28,762 nt of DNA from CAYXRK01 sp964467615 (GCA_964467615.1 CAYXRK010000041.1:1-28762), one strand, 5' to 3'; shown: positions 7,395 through 16,343, counted from the first letter of the stretch. Numbers and translations: made by a program. Notes: generated by a model not told the origin, from the sequence alone.

Positions 7395-7908
7395 TCGATT
7401 TCTCAGGGGGCGGCGCGAGGTTCCAGGTGATCACCAATATCGCCACCCCGACGCAAACGGACGAGTCGGCCACGTTAAATGCCGGATAAAATTTCCACGG
7501 GAAATCAAACGGAATAAAGTAGAAGTTCACTTGGAGGAAGTCGGTCACCGAGCCGAGCCGGAACCTATCGATGAGGTTGCCCACCGCGCCGCCGAACACC
7601 ATACCGAAGGCAAGCGTTTGCCAGATTGATTTCGGATCGAGGAACCGATAGAGATACACGAGAATCCCCGTTGCGAAAACGGGCAAGACGTACGCGAGCG
7701 CGGGGACCTCGCGAAACATGCCGCCGACCAATCCGGGGTTTCTCTGATGGGTGAACTGGAAGAACACGTCAAAGTCCGGCGGCCGATCGACTTCGATGAG
7801 CGCCATCACGATGGCTTTCGAGACTTGGTCTGCGGTTAGGACGACCAGGAAGGTGATCAAAATGACGCGAAGGCGCCGGTCCTTCGCATGCATCGAGGAA
7901 GTCGTCAT
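7375..7908 (-). CDS. lspA: Lipoprotein signal peptidase (signal peptidase II)
   Basis: A membrane aspartyl peptidase that cleaves the signal peptide of diacylglyceryl-modified prolipoproteins, the step after Lgt. The 177-residue protein has four hydrophobic segments. The conserved boxes are A-D-Q-V-S-K near residue 26, R-N-P-G around 56-59, G-G-A-V-G-N-L-I-D-R with catalytic D114, and F-N-V-A-D-S-S with catalytic D148. The R-N-P-G-L-V-G-G-M-F stretch departs a little from the usual R-N-x-G-A-A-F. The start at 7908 lacks a strong ribosome binding site, and a second ATG at 7893 is possible. The 3' end overlaps lgt, placing two consecutive enzymes of one pathway side by side. Confidence 0.97.
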   Translation of the reverse strand: MTTSSMHAKDRRLRVILITFLVVLTADQVSKAIVMALIEVDRPPDFDVFFQFTHQRNPGLVGGMFREVPALAYVLPVFATGILVYLYRFLDPKSIWQTLAFGMVFGGAVGNLIDRFRLGSVTDFLQVNFYFIPFDFPWKFYPAFNVADSSVCVGVAILVITWNLAPPPEKSNVPGTV

Positions 7909-7939
7909 GTTCGGGCGTTGCCGCTCTTACCGCCTACCG

Positions 7940-8308
7940 TCAATATGCCCCGTGCTTTTCCAGTTTCGCTTGGCACGTAACGCAATTGCGCGCCGAGGGA
8001 AACACTTCGAGCCTTTTTATCGGGATATCTTTTCCGCAGCCCTCGCACATGCCGTAGGCCGCGTTTTCGATTCGCGCAAGCGCCTCGCTCACGTCGCGCA
8101 GCCAGTGGGATTCGCCGCTCGCCACGCGCAAGGCCGTGTCGCGGGCGTTACTATCGGTGCCGGCCTCGGCAAAGCTGGTGAGGTCGGCGCCCGCTCCGGC
8201 AATCGCCCCTTCCATCGTATTCTGTTCAATCTTTCGTATGCCCTGGCTGAGGTGCTGATACTCGGCTTCGAGCAACTTTTTGAATTTCGTCATTTCACGC
8301 TTGGTCAT
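7940..8308 (-). CDS. DksA/TraR-family C4 zinc-finger protein
   Basis: A 122-residue member of the DksA/TraR family. Such proteins bind the RNA polymerase secondary channel or act as smaller relatives of unknown role. An N-terminal coiled-coil (about 1-85) precedes a four-cysteine zinc finger M-C-E-G-C-G-K ... N-C-V-T-C-Q near the C-terminus. The coiled-coil tip contains D-L-T-S-F-A-E-A-G-T-D rather than a clear DksA D-x-x-D-x-A, so transcription control through ppGpp is not certain. The ATG at 8308 overlaps the ileS stop codon (ATGA), so I prefer it over a longer frame. In many bacteria a DksA-like gene lies between ileS and lspA, and here too the genes appear co-transcribed. Confidence 0.92.
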   Translation of the reverse strand: MTKREMTKFKKLLEAEYQHLSQGIRKIEQNTMEGAIAGAGADLTSFAEAGTDSNARDTALRVASGESHWLRDVSEALARIENAAYGMCEGCGKDIPIKRLEVFPSARNCVTCQAKLEKHGAY

Positions 8309-11100
8309 GAAGCGGATTCCCCCAATTGTTCGGCGCAACGGTCGCACAACCCTGGATGTCCAGGGACTGCGCCAACCGTTTCACGATAATTCCAACACCG
8401 GACGCATTTGGCGCCCGGGGCTTTCGAGACGTTTACCAGCAACTTTTCTTCTGACGCGGCGGCCTCGCGGGAAACTTCCAGAATATCGGCCTTAGACACG
8501 ATGAAGACCGCGGGCAGATGTTCCTCGTACTTGGTGAGCAAGGCGCGCACCTCATCGCTGCCTGGGCGCAACTCGAGCGCCGCCTCAAGCGAGGAACCGA
8601 TGAGTTTAGCGCGGCGCGTTTCTTCGAGTTCCTTGGTGACGACACCGCGCAGGCGAAGCAACGCATTCCACGATTCGAGGGCGGGGCCGGATATGCGATG
8701 CTCGGGCCGCGCGTCGGGGAAGGCCATCAGAAACACGCTGTCGGCCGCGCGTAGATGTTCGGGCAAATACCCCCAGGCTTCTTCGCAGGTGTGCGGGAGC
8801 AGGGGGGAGGCGAGCTTGAGCAAGCCCGTCAGAATTTCGGCGATGACGGTCTGCGCGGCGCGGCGTTCCGGCGCGTTCGCGGCGAAGGTGTAGAGGCGGT
8901 CCTTGAGGACGTCAAAGTAGAACGAACTCAACTCGACGCCGCAGAAGTTGTGGACGGCGCGAAACGCTTTGTGGAATTCGAAGGCGTCGTAGTGAACGGT
9001 GACCGCTTCGCGCAGCGCCTCAAATTGGTGCAAGGCCCAGCGGTCGACCTCTTCGAGTTGGTCATAGGCGACCGCGTCGCTTGCATTGAAGTCGTACAAG
9101 TTGCTGAGACCGTAACGAAACGTATTGCGCAACCTGCGATAGGCTTCTTGCATGCGCGTTAGGATTTCATCCGAAAGGCGAACGTCTTGCCGCGAGTCCT
9201 CGCTGGCGACCCAGAGGCGGAGAATGTCCGCGCCGTATTGCTTGAGCATCGTCGGCAAGTCCATGAAGTTGCCGAGCTTCTTGGATAGCTTCTTGCCTTC
9301 GCCGTCGACGACGTACCCGTGCGTGAGGACCTGGCGGTAGGGCGGCGAACCTTTGATTGCGATCGCGGGCAGCAGCGAGGACTGAAACCAGCCGCGGTGT
9401 TGATCGCTGCCTTCCTGATAGAGATCCGCGGGCCAGGTCAGTTCGGGACGTTTTTCGCAGACGGCCCGATTGCTGACGCCGGAATCGAACCAGACGTCGA
9501 GAATGTCGGACTCTTTGGTGAACTCCGTCCCGCCGCATTTCGCGCAGGCCGCGCCCTCGGGGACGAACTCGGACGCGGGCGCATCGAACCAACGATCGAT
9601 TCCGTCGTCGGCCGAGAGCGCGAGGGCCTCGGCGATGGCGAAGGTCCCGGCGTTGGCGTACACATCGCCGCACGCGGCGCAATAGAGCACGGGGATCGGC
9701 ACGCCCCATGAGCGCTGGCGGCTGATGCACCAGTCGGGTCGTTGTTCGATCATCCCCCGGATGCGATCCTCGGCCCAGGTGGGAATCCACTTTACCCCGG
9801 CGACCGCTTTTACCGCACGGGCGCGCAGGTCGTTGTGCGACATGGAAATGAACCATTGGGGCGTGGCGCGGAAGATGACGGGGGTGTTGCATCGCCAACA
9901 GTGCGGGTAACTGTGCGAGTAGGCGTGGTGATGGAGGAGCGCGCCGGACGCGCCGAGGTCCTCAATGATTTTTTTGTTCGCCTTGAACACGAACTGTCCC
10001 GCGTAAGGCCCGCCTTCGCTGGTGAAGTGGCCGGCGTTGTCGACGGGTGAAAGCGGTGCGATGCCGTATTTCGCGCCGATGGCGTAGTCCTCTTGGCCGT
10101 GACCGGGGGCGGTATGCACGCAGCCGGTGCCGGCGTCGAGGGTGACGTGATCGCCGAGGATGACGGGGCATATGCGGTCGGGGAACATGACGTGCCGGTA
10201 CGTGATGCCCTCCAGGTCGCGGCCTTGGAATTTCTTGATGGTCTGGTGGCCCGTAATGCCCGCGGCTTCGAGCACGCCGGGAGCAAGGTACGTGGCCATG
10301 ACGAGCGTCTCGTCGCCCACGCGGATGGCGCTGTATTCGGCTTCAGGGTTTAGGCAGATCGCGAGATTCGCGGGAAGGGTCCAGGGCGTCGTCGTCCAAA
10401 TCACGAAGGACGTTTTGCCTTCGACGCCGGGAAGAGGATCGACTGCCTCGAACTTGACGTAGACGCTCGGGGAAGTGTGATCGCCGTACTCGACTTCGGC
10501 CTCGGCCAGCGCCGTTAGGCAGTGGGTACACCAGTGGACGGGCTTCATTCCTTTGTACACGTAGCCCGCTTGGTACATTTCGCCGAAGACATGGATGATT
10601 GTGGCCACGTAGCCCGGATGCAGCGTGAGGTACGGGTCATTCCAAGCACCCGTGACGAGCAGTCGTTTGAAACCCTCGCGGTGACGGTCCACATACCCGA
10701 GCGCGAATGCGCGGCAACGACGCCGGACCTCGACCCGGCCCAACTTCTTGGCTTCGTCGCCGAGTTCGCTCAAGACTTTGAATTCGATCGGCAGGCCGTG
10801 GCAGTCCCAACCGGGAACGTATGGCGCATCGAAGCCCGCCATGTGTTTGGATTTGACCACAAGGTCCTTGAGGATTTTGTCGAGCGCCGTGCCGGCGTGG
10901 AGTTCGCCGTTGGCATAGGGCGGGCCGTCATGGAGCACAAACTTCGGGCGGCCTATCCGGGCGGCGCCCATTTGGCCATAGAGATCCATCGCTTCCCAAC
11001 GGGCCACGGTGCCGGGTTCGCGCTCGGTTAACCCGGCCCGCATCGGAAAATCGGTCTTCGGCAGATTGACCGTGGATTTGTAATCGATGGTTGTTGCCAT
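8305..11100 (-). CDS. ileS: Isoleucyl-tRNA synthetase
   Basis: This cytoplasmic class I aminoacyl-tRNA synthetase charges tRNA-Ile with isoleucine and edits valine. The 931-residue protein starts M-A-T-T-I-D-Y at 11100. The HIGH-type motif reads H-A-G-T at 68-71 within P-P-Y-A-N-G-E-L-H-A-G-T-A-L-D-K-I-L-K-D. The KMSKS-type motif reads K-L-S-K-K at 604-608. G-W-D-C-H-G-L-P-I-E is intact, and a C-terminal four-cysteine zinc finger (C-V-R-C ... C-D-R-C) closes the protein. The HAGT and KLSKK wordings are variants of the consensus but fit their contexts. The frame extends 29 codons further upstream without similarity. No T-box was found in its leader, only a GC-rich hairpin at 11142-11158. Confidence 0.97.
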   Translation of the reverse strand: MATTIDYKSTVNLPKTDFPMRAGLTEREPGTVARWEAMDLYGQMGAARIGRPKFVLHDGPPYANGELHAGTALDKILKDLVVKSKHMAGFDAPYVPGWDCHGLPIEFKVLSELGDEAKKLGRVEVRRRCRAFALGYVDRHREGFKRLLVTGAWNDPYLTLHPGYVATIIHVFGEMYQAGYVYKGMKPVHWCTHCLTALAEAEVEYGDHTSPSVYVKFEAVDPLPGVEGKTSFVIWTTTPWTLPANLAICLNPEAEYSAIRVGDETLVMATYLAPGVLEAAGITGHQTIKKFQGRDLEGITYRHVMFPDRICPVILGDHVTLDAGTGCVHTAPGHGQEDYAIGAKYGIAPLSPVDNAGHFTSEGGPYAGQFVFKANKKIIEDLGASGALLHHHAYSHSYPHCWRCNTPVIFRATPQWFISMSHNDLRARAVKAVAGVKWIPTWAEDRIRGMIEQRPDWCISRQRSWGVPIPVLYCAACGDVYANAGTFAIAEALALSADDGIDRWFDAPASEFVPEGAACAKCGGTEFTKESDILDVWFDSGVSNRAVCEKRPELTWPADLYQEGSDQHRGWFQSSLLPAIAIKGSPPYRQVLTHGYVVDGEGKKLSKKLGNFMDLPTMLKQYGADILRLWVASEDSRQDVRLSDEILTRMQEAYRRLRNTFRYGLSNLYDFNASDAVAYDQLEEVDRWALHQFEALREAVTVHYDAFEFHKAFRAVHNFCGVELSSFYFDVLKDRLYTFAANAPERRAAQTVIAEILTGLLKLASPLLPHTCEEAWGYLPEHLRAADSVFLMAFPDARPEHRISGPALESWNALLRLRGVVTKELEETRRAKLIGSSLEAALELRPGSDEVRALLTKYEEHLPAVFIVSKADILEVSREAAASEEKLLVNVSKAPGAKCVRCWNYRETVGAVPGHPGLCDRCAEQLGESAS

Positions 11101-11313
11101 AGTCTCGGAGGTACGGTGCGCCTCAATTGGAGCGGAAGTACGCGGGCGATTTGCCCGCATCGTGTCAGGTGTAGGTAGACTTCCCAAAAGAAGCGCGGAA
11201 CAATATCACGGTGCGCGATCTCACGTCAATCAGCAACTTTATCGGCGTATTCAACGTAAAGCCTTGTTCCGTATGATGTTACGTCATAAGCCCCCGTTTG
11301 GACGTTTCGAATC

Positions 11314-11332
11314 TTCCAAATTCGGATTGGAA
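11314..11332. promoter_or_regulatory. Inverted repeat, candidate enhancer (upstream activator) site
   Basis: TTCCAA (11314-11319) and TTGGAA (11327-11332) flank 7 nt. The site lies about 225 nt upstream of the sigma-54-like promoter, a normal distance for an enhancer-binding ATPase. Assignment to the adjacent activator is inference. Confidence 0.3.
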
Positions 11333-11479
11333 CCGATTTGATGGGCGCGATCTTCGGGAACTTCTAGACTTCGCCTTCAAAGTCATGAGTATCGAAAGGC
11401 ATTTATTAGTCATTTCTGAGCAATCATAAACGCAAAGTGAGGAATAATATACTGGAACTCAACAATCCTGTGTAAATTG

Positions 11480-11508
11480 TTGACGACTTATTCGATAACT
11501 GGTATCAT
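11480..11508 (+). promoter_or_regulatory. Sigma-70-like promoter for the activator gene
   Basis: TTGACG (11480-11485) and TATCAT (11503-11508) are separated by exactly 17 nt, in A/T-rich DNA about 130 nt upstream of the activator start codon. It could give basal expression of the regulator. Confidence 0.5.
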
Positions 11509-11557
11509 TCACCTTGTGCATGTCATTGAAGTCCGTTGCAAATCCAAATTCGCGGTT

Positions 11558-11573
11558 TGGCATGCGTTTTGCT
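11558..11573 (+). promoter_or_regulatory. Sigma-54 (-24/-12) promoter for the activator and exopolysaccharide operon
   Basis: The sequence TGGCATGCGTTTTGCT has GG (11559-11560) and GC (11571-11572) with exactly 10 nt between them, matching the TGGCAC-N5-TTGC sigma-54 pattern except for T in place of C at one position. It lies about 67 nt ahead of the ATG of a sigma-54 activator, which suggests positive autoregulation. Confidence 0.6.
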
Positions 11574-11639
11574 TTTCACTCCGGTGCGTGCCCGCATGGT
11601 GAACTTTAGCGAAAGGGCGGAAACGAAGGAATTAGCGAC

Positions 11640-12665
11640 ATGGTAACAATTGCACCCCAACTCTCCCGGGACGCAGAATTGGCCCACGGGCCCCTACACG
11701 AGAGTCTCGTAGGCCAGAGCGACTTCATCAAAGAAGTTGATGATCTGGTTTTTCGCCTGGCCGACTCCAACTTGACGGTACTCGTCACTGGCGAAACCGG
11801 AACGGGTAAGGACATCGTAGCGCGTCTGTTGCATCGGCGCTCCGGGCGCAACGGGAAGCCCTTCGTGAAAGTGAACTGCCCGGCGCTCCCGTCAGAACTG
11901 CTCGAAAGCGAGTTGTTCGGGTACGAGAAGGGGGCCTTCACGGGCGCGAGGGCGCCGAAACCGGGACGCTTCGAACTTGCGGACAAGGGGACAATTTTCC
12001 TGGACGAAATCGGGGCCATTCCTGAAAACGTTCAAGTCAAACTCATGCAAGTGCTTGACGGCGAACCGTTCATGCGAATCGGAGGAAGCAAGCCCGTCAA
12101 AACGAACACGCGAATTGTCGCCGCGACGAACGTACAGTTGGACAAAGCAGTTGTGGGAGGACGTTTGCGTCAAGACATTGCGTTTCGGCTGGGTGAATTC
12201 GTGATTCACATGCGGCCGCTGCGCGAACGCGTGGAAGATATTCCGCTGCTCGCCGACCACTTTAACTTCAACTTCAGTGCGGGGCTTGAACGGGAATACA
12301 GGCCGATCTCCGACGTGACGGTCGGACTGATGCGGCAGCTGCCGTGGCGAGGAAATATTCGCGAACTCGCCGCCCGGGTGAAGGAATACGTGGCGACGGG
12401 CCAGGATCGCGTCTTAGTCGAAGAGCGATATGCGCGGACGGAATCCAACAGCGCCACGGCGCCGAACGGCACTAACGGACGTGACCGTCACTTCTTAAGC
12501 CTGAAGGAAGCCGCCCGGCAAGCAATCGAAATGGCCGAACGCACTCTAATCGAAGAGGCGCTGCGCTACACGTTATGGAACCGGCGTAAAGCGGCAAAGT
12601 TGTTGAAAGTCAGCTATAGTTCCTTGCTGCGGCGGATCGATTCGTATCAAATCGGGAAATCTTGA
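11640..12665 (+). CDS. Sigma-54-dependent transcriptional activator (AAA+ domain plus Fis-type HTH, no receiver)
   Basis: A 341-residue enhancer-binding protein that should remodel sigma-54 RNA polymerase. The AAA+ domain begins at about residue 22. Walker A G-E-T-G-T-G-K-D is at 51-58, the sigma-54 contact loop G-A-F-T-G-A at 98-103 and Walker B G-T-I-F-L-D-E-I-G at 117-125. A Fis-type helix-turn-helix closes the protein (about 295-338, N-R-R-K-A-A-K-L-L-K-V-S-Y-S-S-L-L-R-R-I). There is no N-terminal receiver, GAF or PAS domain, so any signal must act through a partner or through expression level. AAGGA lies 9 nt before the ATG. It opens a long co-directional locus and plays the place of PrsR in PEP-CTERM/EPS clusters, without a PrsK kinase in the window. 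Confidence 0.93.
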   Translation: MVTIAPQLSRDAELAHGPLHESLVGQSDFIKEVDDLVFRLADSNLTVLVTGETGTGKDIVARLLHRRSGRNGKPFVKVNCPALPSELLESELFGYEKGAFTGARAPKPGRFELADKGTIFLDEIGAIPENVQVKLMQVLDGEPFMRIGGSKPVKTNTRIVAATNVQLDKAVVGGRLRQDIAFRLGEFVIHMRPLRERVEDIPLLADHFNFNFSAGLEREYRPISDVTVGLMRQLPWRGNIRELAARVKEYVATGQDRVLVEERYARTESNSATAPNGTNGRDRHFLSLKEAARQAIEMAERTLIEEALRYTLWNRRKAAKLLKVSYSSLLRRIDSYQIGKS

Positions 12666-12683
12666 GCGGAAGGAGTGACCAAC

Positions 12684-13901
12684 ATGCGAGTGAGAATTCT
12701 TGGGACAGGGGCCGCGGTTATGGCCTTCGTTATCGTGTTAAGCGGCACGGCGTGGGCAGGGGACAAGCCCGTCGTCAAGCGCGAAATAAAGAAACATCCG
12801 GCTATCGAGGAGGCGGTCACGGTGCCGACCGAGGACCTTCGACCCGAGGGGGAACCGGCCCCGGAAGCAACGACTAAAGAATTGGGGCCTCCGCGGCAAC
12901 AATTTGGCGGCGACTATCACATCGGCGCGGGCGACTCGCTTCTCTTCCAATCGTTTGACGACGAAGCGTTAAGCTCGGACGTCGTAGTGCGGTACGACGG
13001 GTTCATCTCACTGCCGTTGATCCCCGATGTCAACGTGCTCGACAAGACCCGCGCCGAAGCGACGGACCTCCTCCGCAAGGCATACGAAGAGGTATTTATC
13101 GATCCACAGATCAGCCTTTCTATCCGCCAAGTGACCAGTAAGTCCTACTTCGTCATGGGTTCGGTGACGCGCCCGTCGGAATATCCTTACAGCCGGCCGA
13201 TTAATCTTTTGGACGCGATAAACATCGCCGGCGGCAAGCGCATCAATACTCGTGGCGGCGATTCCTTCGTGGGGGCGTCCGGCCAGCTCGTAAAGGCGCT
13301 CGTCATCCGCGAGACAGCGGCCGGGAGAGAGGTCGGCGATTTCGACTTGCGGGGTTTAGACAAACCCGGCAACCATCCGGCCATGAGTCCGGTGTATCCT
13401 GGCGACATCGTCTACGTGCCGGAGGGCCTCAACCTTGTCTACGTGCTGGGCGAGGTCCGTCAGCCGGGCGTGCGTGAGTTGACCGAAAATATGACCATGC
13501 TGCAAGTGCTCACCCAGGCCGGCGGCGCGACCGAGCAAACGGGCAAAATTCGACAGGTCGTGCTTCTTCGCGAGCAAGACGACGAGAACACCGAAGTGAT
13601 GACCGTAAATGTCCGGGCGATGTTGAAGTCGGGCGGCGACTTTCCGCTCGAAGCAGGAGACGTTATTTACGTGCCGCAGCGCACGTTGGTCCGCGTGCAG
13701 AACTTCGTCCAGCAGTTTACCGGTCCGATTACGTCGGTGATGGGTCTGTACCGGCAAGCCTACGATACGTACTACACCGACACTCGATATCGGCAACTTT
13801 ACGGCAACAACGGCAGCGCGATCGGCGGCGGTCAGGACTTGGCCGCAATCGCGCAATTGCTTCAAGACCTTCAGGGGTTTGTACCCATCACCACCAAGTA
13901 G
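12684..13901 (+). CDS. Wza-type polysaccharide export protein with SLBB domains
   Basis: A 405-residue protein with a signal peptide ending A-W-A at residue 25. A polysaccharide export domain follows at about 76-150 (Y-H-I-G-A-G-D-S-L, V-R-Y-D-G-F-I-S-L-P-L-I). Two SLBB/beta-grasp segments start near 152 (M-G-S-V-T-R-P-S-E-Y-P) and 254 (V-L-G-E-V-R-Q-P-G-V-R). Such proteins form the outer-membrane or periplasmic channel for capsule or exopolysaccharide. E. coli Wza is a lipoprotein; this signal peptide has no lipobox cysteine. The ATG at 12684 is 9 nt after AGGAG and is preferred over a GTG at 12675. It directly follows the activator gene and precedes the matching Wzc-type protein. Confidence 0.93.
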   Translation: MRVRILGTGAAVMAFVIVLSGTAWAGDKPVVKREIKKHPAIEEAVTVPTEDLRPEGEPAPEATTKELGPPRQQFGGDYHIGAGDSLLFQSFDDEALSSDVVVRYDGFISLPLIPDVNVLDKTRAEATDLLRKAYEEVFIDPQISLSIRQVTSKSYFVMGSVTRPSEYPYSRPINLLDAINIAGGKRINTRGGDSFVGASGQLVKALVIRETAAGREVGDFDLRGLDKPGNHPAMSPVYPGDIVYVPEGLNLVYVLGEVRQPGVRELTENMTMLQVLTQAGGATEQTGKIRQVVLLREQDDENTEVMTVNVRAMLKSGGDFPLEAGDVIYVPQRTLVRVQNFVQQFTGPITSVMGLYRQAYDTYYTDTRYRQLYGNNGSAIGGGQDLAAIAQLLQDLQGFVPITTK

Positions 13902-13943
13902 GCGATCTTCGGAATTGGCGCGACAGGCCCGCAAGGGGGAAAC

Positions 13944-16301
13944 ATGAATTCGACGTTTAGCACCGAGCACAGTACGTTCGCCACGGAATATGGCGGCGGC
14001 GCGGGCCGCGCCGGCGGCGGCGGCGGACACTTGGGCATCCGGCGAATTCTTCGTCAGGGCGCGCCGCTCATCATCGGATTGTTTCTCGGTTTGGCGATTC
14101 CGTCGGTCGTCGCGATTTGGTTCCTCATGCCGACCGAGTACACCGTATCCGCGGACCTTCGGTTTCTGATGAACGACCCAACGATTATGAGCGGCGGGGA
14201 CAGGCGGACGGCGGCCAGCTTCGACAAATGGCTGACTACGCAGCTCGCGATGATTCAGGGTCCCGCTGTGCTAAACCGCGTGATCGCCAATCCGGAGGTG
14301 CGCCGGCTGCCGGAAATAGCGAACGCAAAAGATCCCTTGGCTTTCGTGCAGAGCAAGGTACGGGCACAGTCCAAGCGAAATAGCGAGCTCGTCAGCATTA
14401 CCGCATATATGAGCGATCCGAAGTCCGCGGCCGTTTTAGTGAGCACGGTGATTTCGGAGTATACGGACTTCGCGGCCGCGCAAGAGAGCAACATGCAGGG
14501 TGACATCATCGGCGCGTTGAACAATGAAAAGAGTACACAACAGGTAGCGCTTGACAACTACCGCGCCCTAATCCGGGACCTCAGCGAGCAATTGGGAGTG
14601 CCTGTAGATAGTCTGAAGCAGACTGGCCCAAGCGACACCGACCCTTTCCGGGGCGCCCTGGCCGATGCCGAGGCGCAAATCGAGGCGACAAACAAGGCCG
14701 TCGAGGACACCCAATCTAAGATTGATCGCGTCGGCGGCGCACTGGAGAAATTCAAGACGTCGCCCTACGAGCCGCTCTATGAACTCTCGATCGAGGCGAA
14801 CGTGGATCGCGATGGCCGGGTGACGAGTATTCGGGCCAGGCACCAGGACGCGAAAGTCGAATGGGACCTGGCCAAGTCGAAATCGCAGGCCGGACATCCG
14901 CAACTCAAGGGCCTCGAATCTACCGTCGAAAACCTTTCCTCGCAACTGCGCGATATTGAGAAGGATGTCCGCGAGGAGAGTCTTCAAGGCATTCAGGCGT
15001 TGCTCCGGGAGGAACTCGAATCCAGGACCCGGTACAAGGAAGCCGCCGAAGCGCAACAACAAGTGGCGCTCGGCCGTATCGAGGAACACAAGAAGGCGCA
15101 ATTGGCAATGTCGAGCACCAAAGCGGAACTCGACGAACTACAAATTAAAGCGGACCAAAGCCAGGATCGTGTGCAGAAGCTTCAGGACCAGATCGACAAC
15201 ATGATGGTCGAGCAGAACGCGCCTGCCCGCACATCCAAGATGTCGGATCCCGTCATACCCGAATCGCCGGACTACAGCCGCAAGTTTCAATTGATGGCGC
15301 TCGCCGTGCTTGCGAGCCTGGTCGCGGGGTTCGGGGCGGCCATCGTCAAGGAACTTACGAACCAACACGCCCGATCGGTCCAAGACCTTGCTTCGATTAC
15401 GCCGCTGCCTGTGTTGGCTTCCGTGCCGGACGGCCGCCATGAGAAACTCCCGAAGGGCTATCAGCCAGCGCTCTTGACGGCGGATCATCCCGATTCGCCC
15501 TCGGCCGACGAGTATCGGCGCATATTGGCGCGGATTATCTATCCTCCTGACGACACACTCGAAGTCAATTCGTGCATGATCACGAGCGCCACCAGGGGCG
15601 ACGGCAAGACCACCCTCGCATGTAACCTCGCGGTGTCTCTATCTCAGGCAAATCGGCGGGTCCTCCTTGTCGACGTCTGTCCTCGTGACCCGGCGATTGA
15701 GAAAGAGTTCGGGCACGATCCAGGCGAAGGTCTCGCGGAAGTGCTGTTCGATGACGTGTCGTATCAGATGCTCGCTCGGCCGACCGAATTCGAGGGGCTA
15801 ATGGTGCTGGGTCCGGGCCTCGCGGCCGACAATCTGAAGAGCAAACTCGCCTCCCGAGAAATGATGGAGTTCCTCGAAACCGCGGAGAAGGAATATGACC
15901 ACGTAATCATCGACACTCCGCCATGCTTGTTGATGTCCGACGCGAAATTGCTCGCGCCTATCGTCGATGGGATCATCGTGGCGGTGGGGAGTGGAAAATC
16001 GAGTTTGGGCATGGTGCGGCGCTGCCTGTCCGAATTGGACCAGGTGAGCGCCAACATCATCGGCCTCGTATTGAATTCGGTAAAACACACTCGCGGCGGG
16101 TATCTCGCGAAGAACGTCCAACTCTACTATGGGTACGACAGCGGCCGCACCAACGGCAAGGCGCACCGAGACATTCCTGAAATGATGTTCCAGAATTCCC
16201 AGACGTCAACCGGACCCGCCGTAATGTTGGTTTCCGGCGACAGTGACGACGATGTCGGCGATGCCGGCCACGACCGAGACGACGAGTTCGATAGAATCTG
16301 A
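13944..16301 (+). CDS. Wzc-type chain-length regulator fused to a tyrosine-kinase-like ATPase
   Basis: A 785-residue inner-membrane protein. A Gly-rich N-terminus leads to a first membrane helix (about 45-65), a Wzz-type periplasmic region with long coiled coils (about 180-430) and a second membrane helix (about 447-468). A cytoplasmic BY-kinase-like domain follows, with Walker A A-T-R-G-D-G-K-T-T-L at about 549-558, and V-I-I-D-T-P-P at about 654-660. The Walker A' motif reads L-L-V-D-V-C-P-R-D-P instead of the usual L-L-I-D-x-D-x-R-x-P. The tail has only a short tyrosine group (L-Y-Y-G-Y), fewer than classical Wzc. It controls polymer length and export with the upstream Wza-type channel. 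GGGGG lies close before the ATG. Kinase activity is uncertain. Confidence 0.9.
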   Translation: MNSTFSTEHSTFATEYGGGAGRAGGGGGHLGIRRILRQGAPLIIGLFLGLAIPSVVAIWFLMPTEYTVSADLRFLMNDPTIMSGGDRRTAASFDKWLTTQLAMIQGPAVLNRVIANPEVRRLPEIANAKDPLAFVQSKVRAQSKRNSELVSITAYMSDPKSAAVLVSTVISEYTDFAAAQESNMQGDIIGALNNEKSTQQVALDNYRALIRDLSEQLGVPVDSLKQTGPSDTDPFRGALADAEAQIEATNKAVEDTQSKIDRVGGALEKFKTSPYEPLYELSIEANVDRDGRVTSIRARHQDAKVEWDLAKSKSQAGHPQLKGLESTVENLSSQLRDIEKDVREESLQGIQALLREELESRTRYKEAAEAQQQVALGRIEEHKKAQLAMSSTKAELDELQIKADQSQDRVQKLQDQIDNMMVEQNAPARTSKMSDPVIPESPDYSRKFQLMALAVLASLVAGFGAAIVKELTNQHARSVQDLASITPLPVLASVPDGRHEKLPKGYQPALLTADHPDSPSADEYRRILARIIYPPDDTLEVNSCMITSATRGDGKTTLACNLAVSLSQANRRVLLVDVCPRDPAIEKEFGHDPGEGLAEVLFDDVSYQMLARPTEFEGLMVLGPGLAADNLKSKLASREMMEFLETAEKEYDHVIIDTPPCLLMSDAKLLAPIVDGIIVAVGSGKSSLGMVRRCLSELDQVSANIIGLVLNSVKHTRGGYLAKNVQLYYGYDSGRTNGKAHRDIPEMMFQNSQTSTGPAVMLVSGDSDDDVGDAGHDRDDEFDRI

Positions 16302-16343
16302 ATCGGGGGCGTCGTCAACAGATCGGCGGCGAAGCGCATTGTG

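Larger units (their letters stand above)
11101..11639. other. Divergent regulatory region between ileS and the exopolysaccharide locus
   Basis: This stretch holds no gene I can support; the open frame at 11087-11341 has no domain. On the ileS side a hairpin GCGGGC-GATTT-GCCCGC lies at 11142-11158. Further along are a partial palindrome ATGATGTTACGTCAT (11273-11287) and an inverted repeat at 11314-11332. Two plus-strand promoter-like elements precede the sigma-54 activator gene. From about 11400 the sequence is distinctly A/T-rich, as expected of a regulatory region. Confidence 0.6.

Noticed and set aside
11101..11300. Possible T-box leader upstream of ileS
   Set aside because: No T-box sequence or specifier stem was found, only a 6-bp GC-rich hairpin.
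13902..13943. TTGGCGCG...GCAAG before the Wzc-type gene as a second sigma-54 promoter
   Set aside because: The GG to GC spacing is 12 nt rather than 10, and the second half lacks TTGC.
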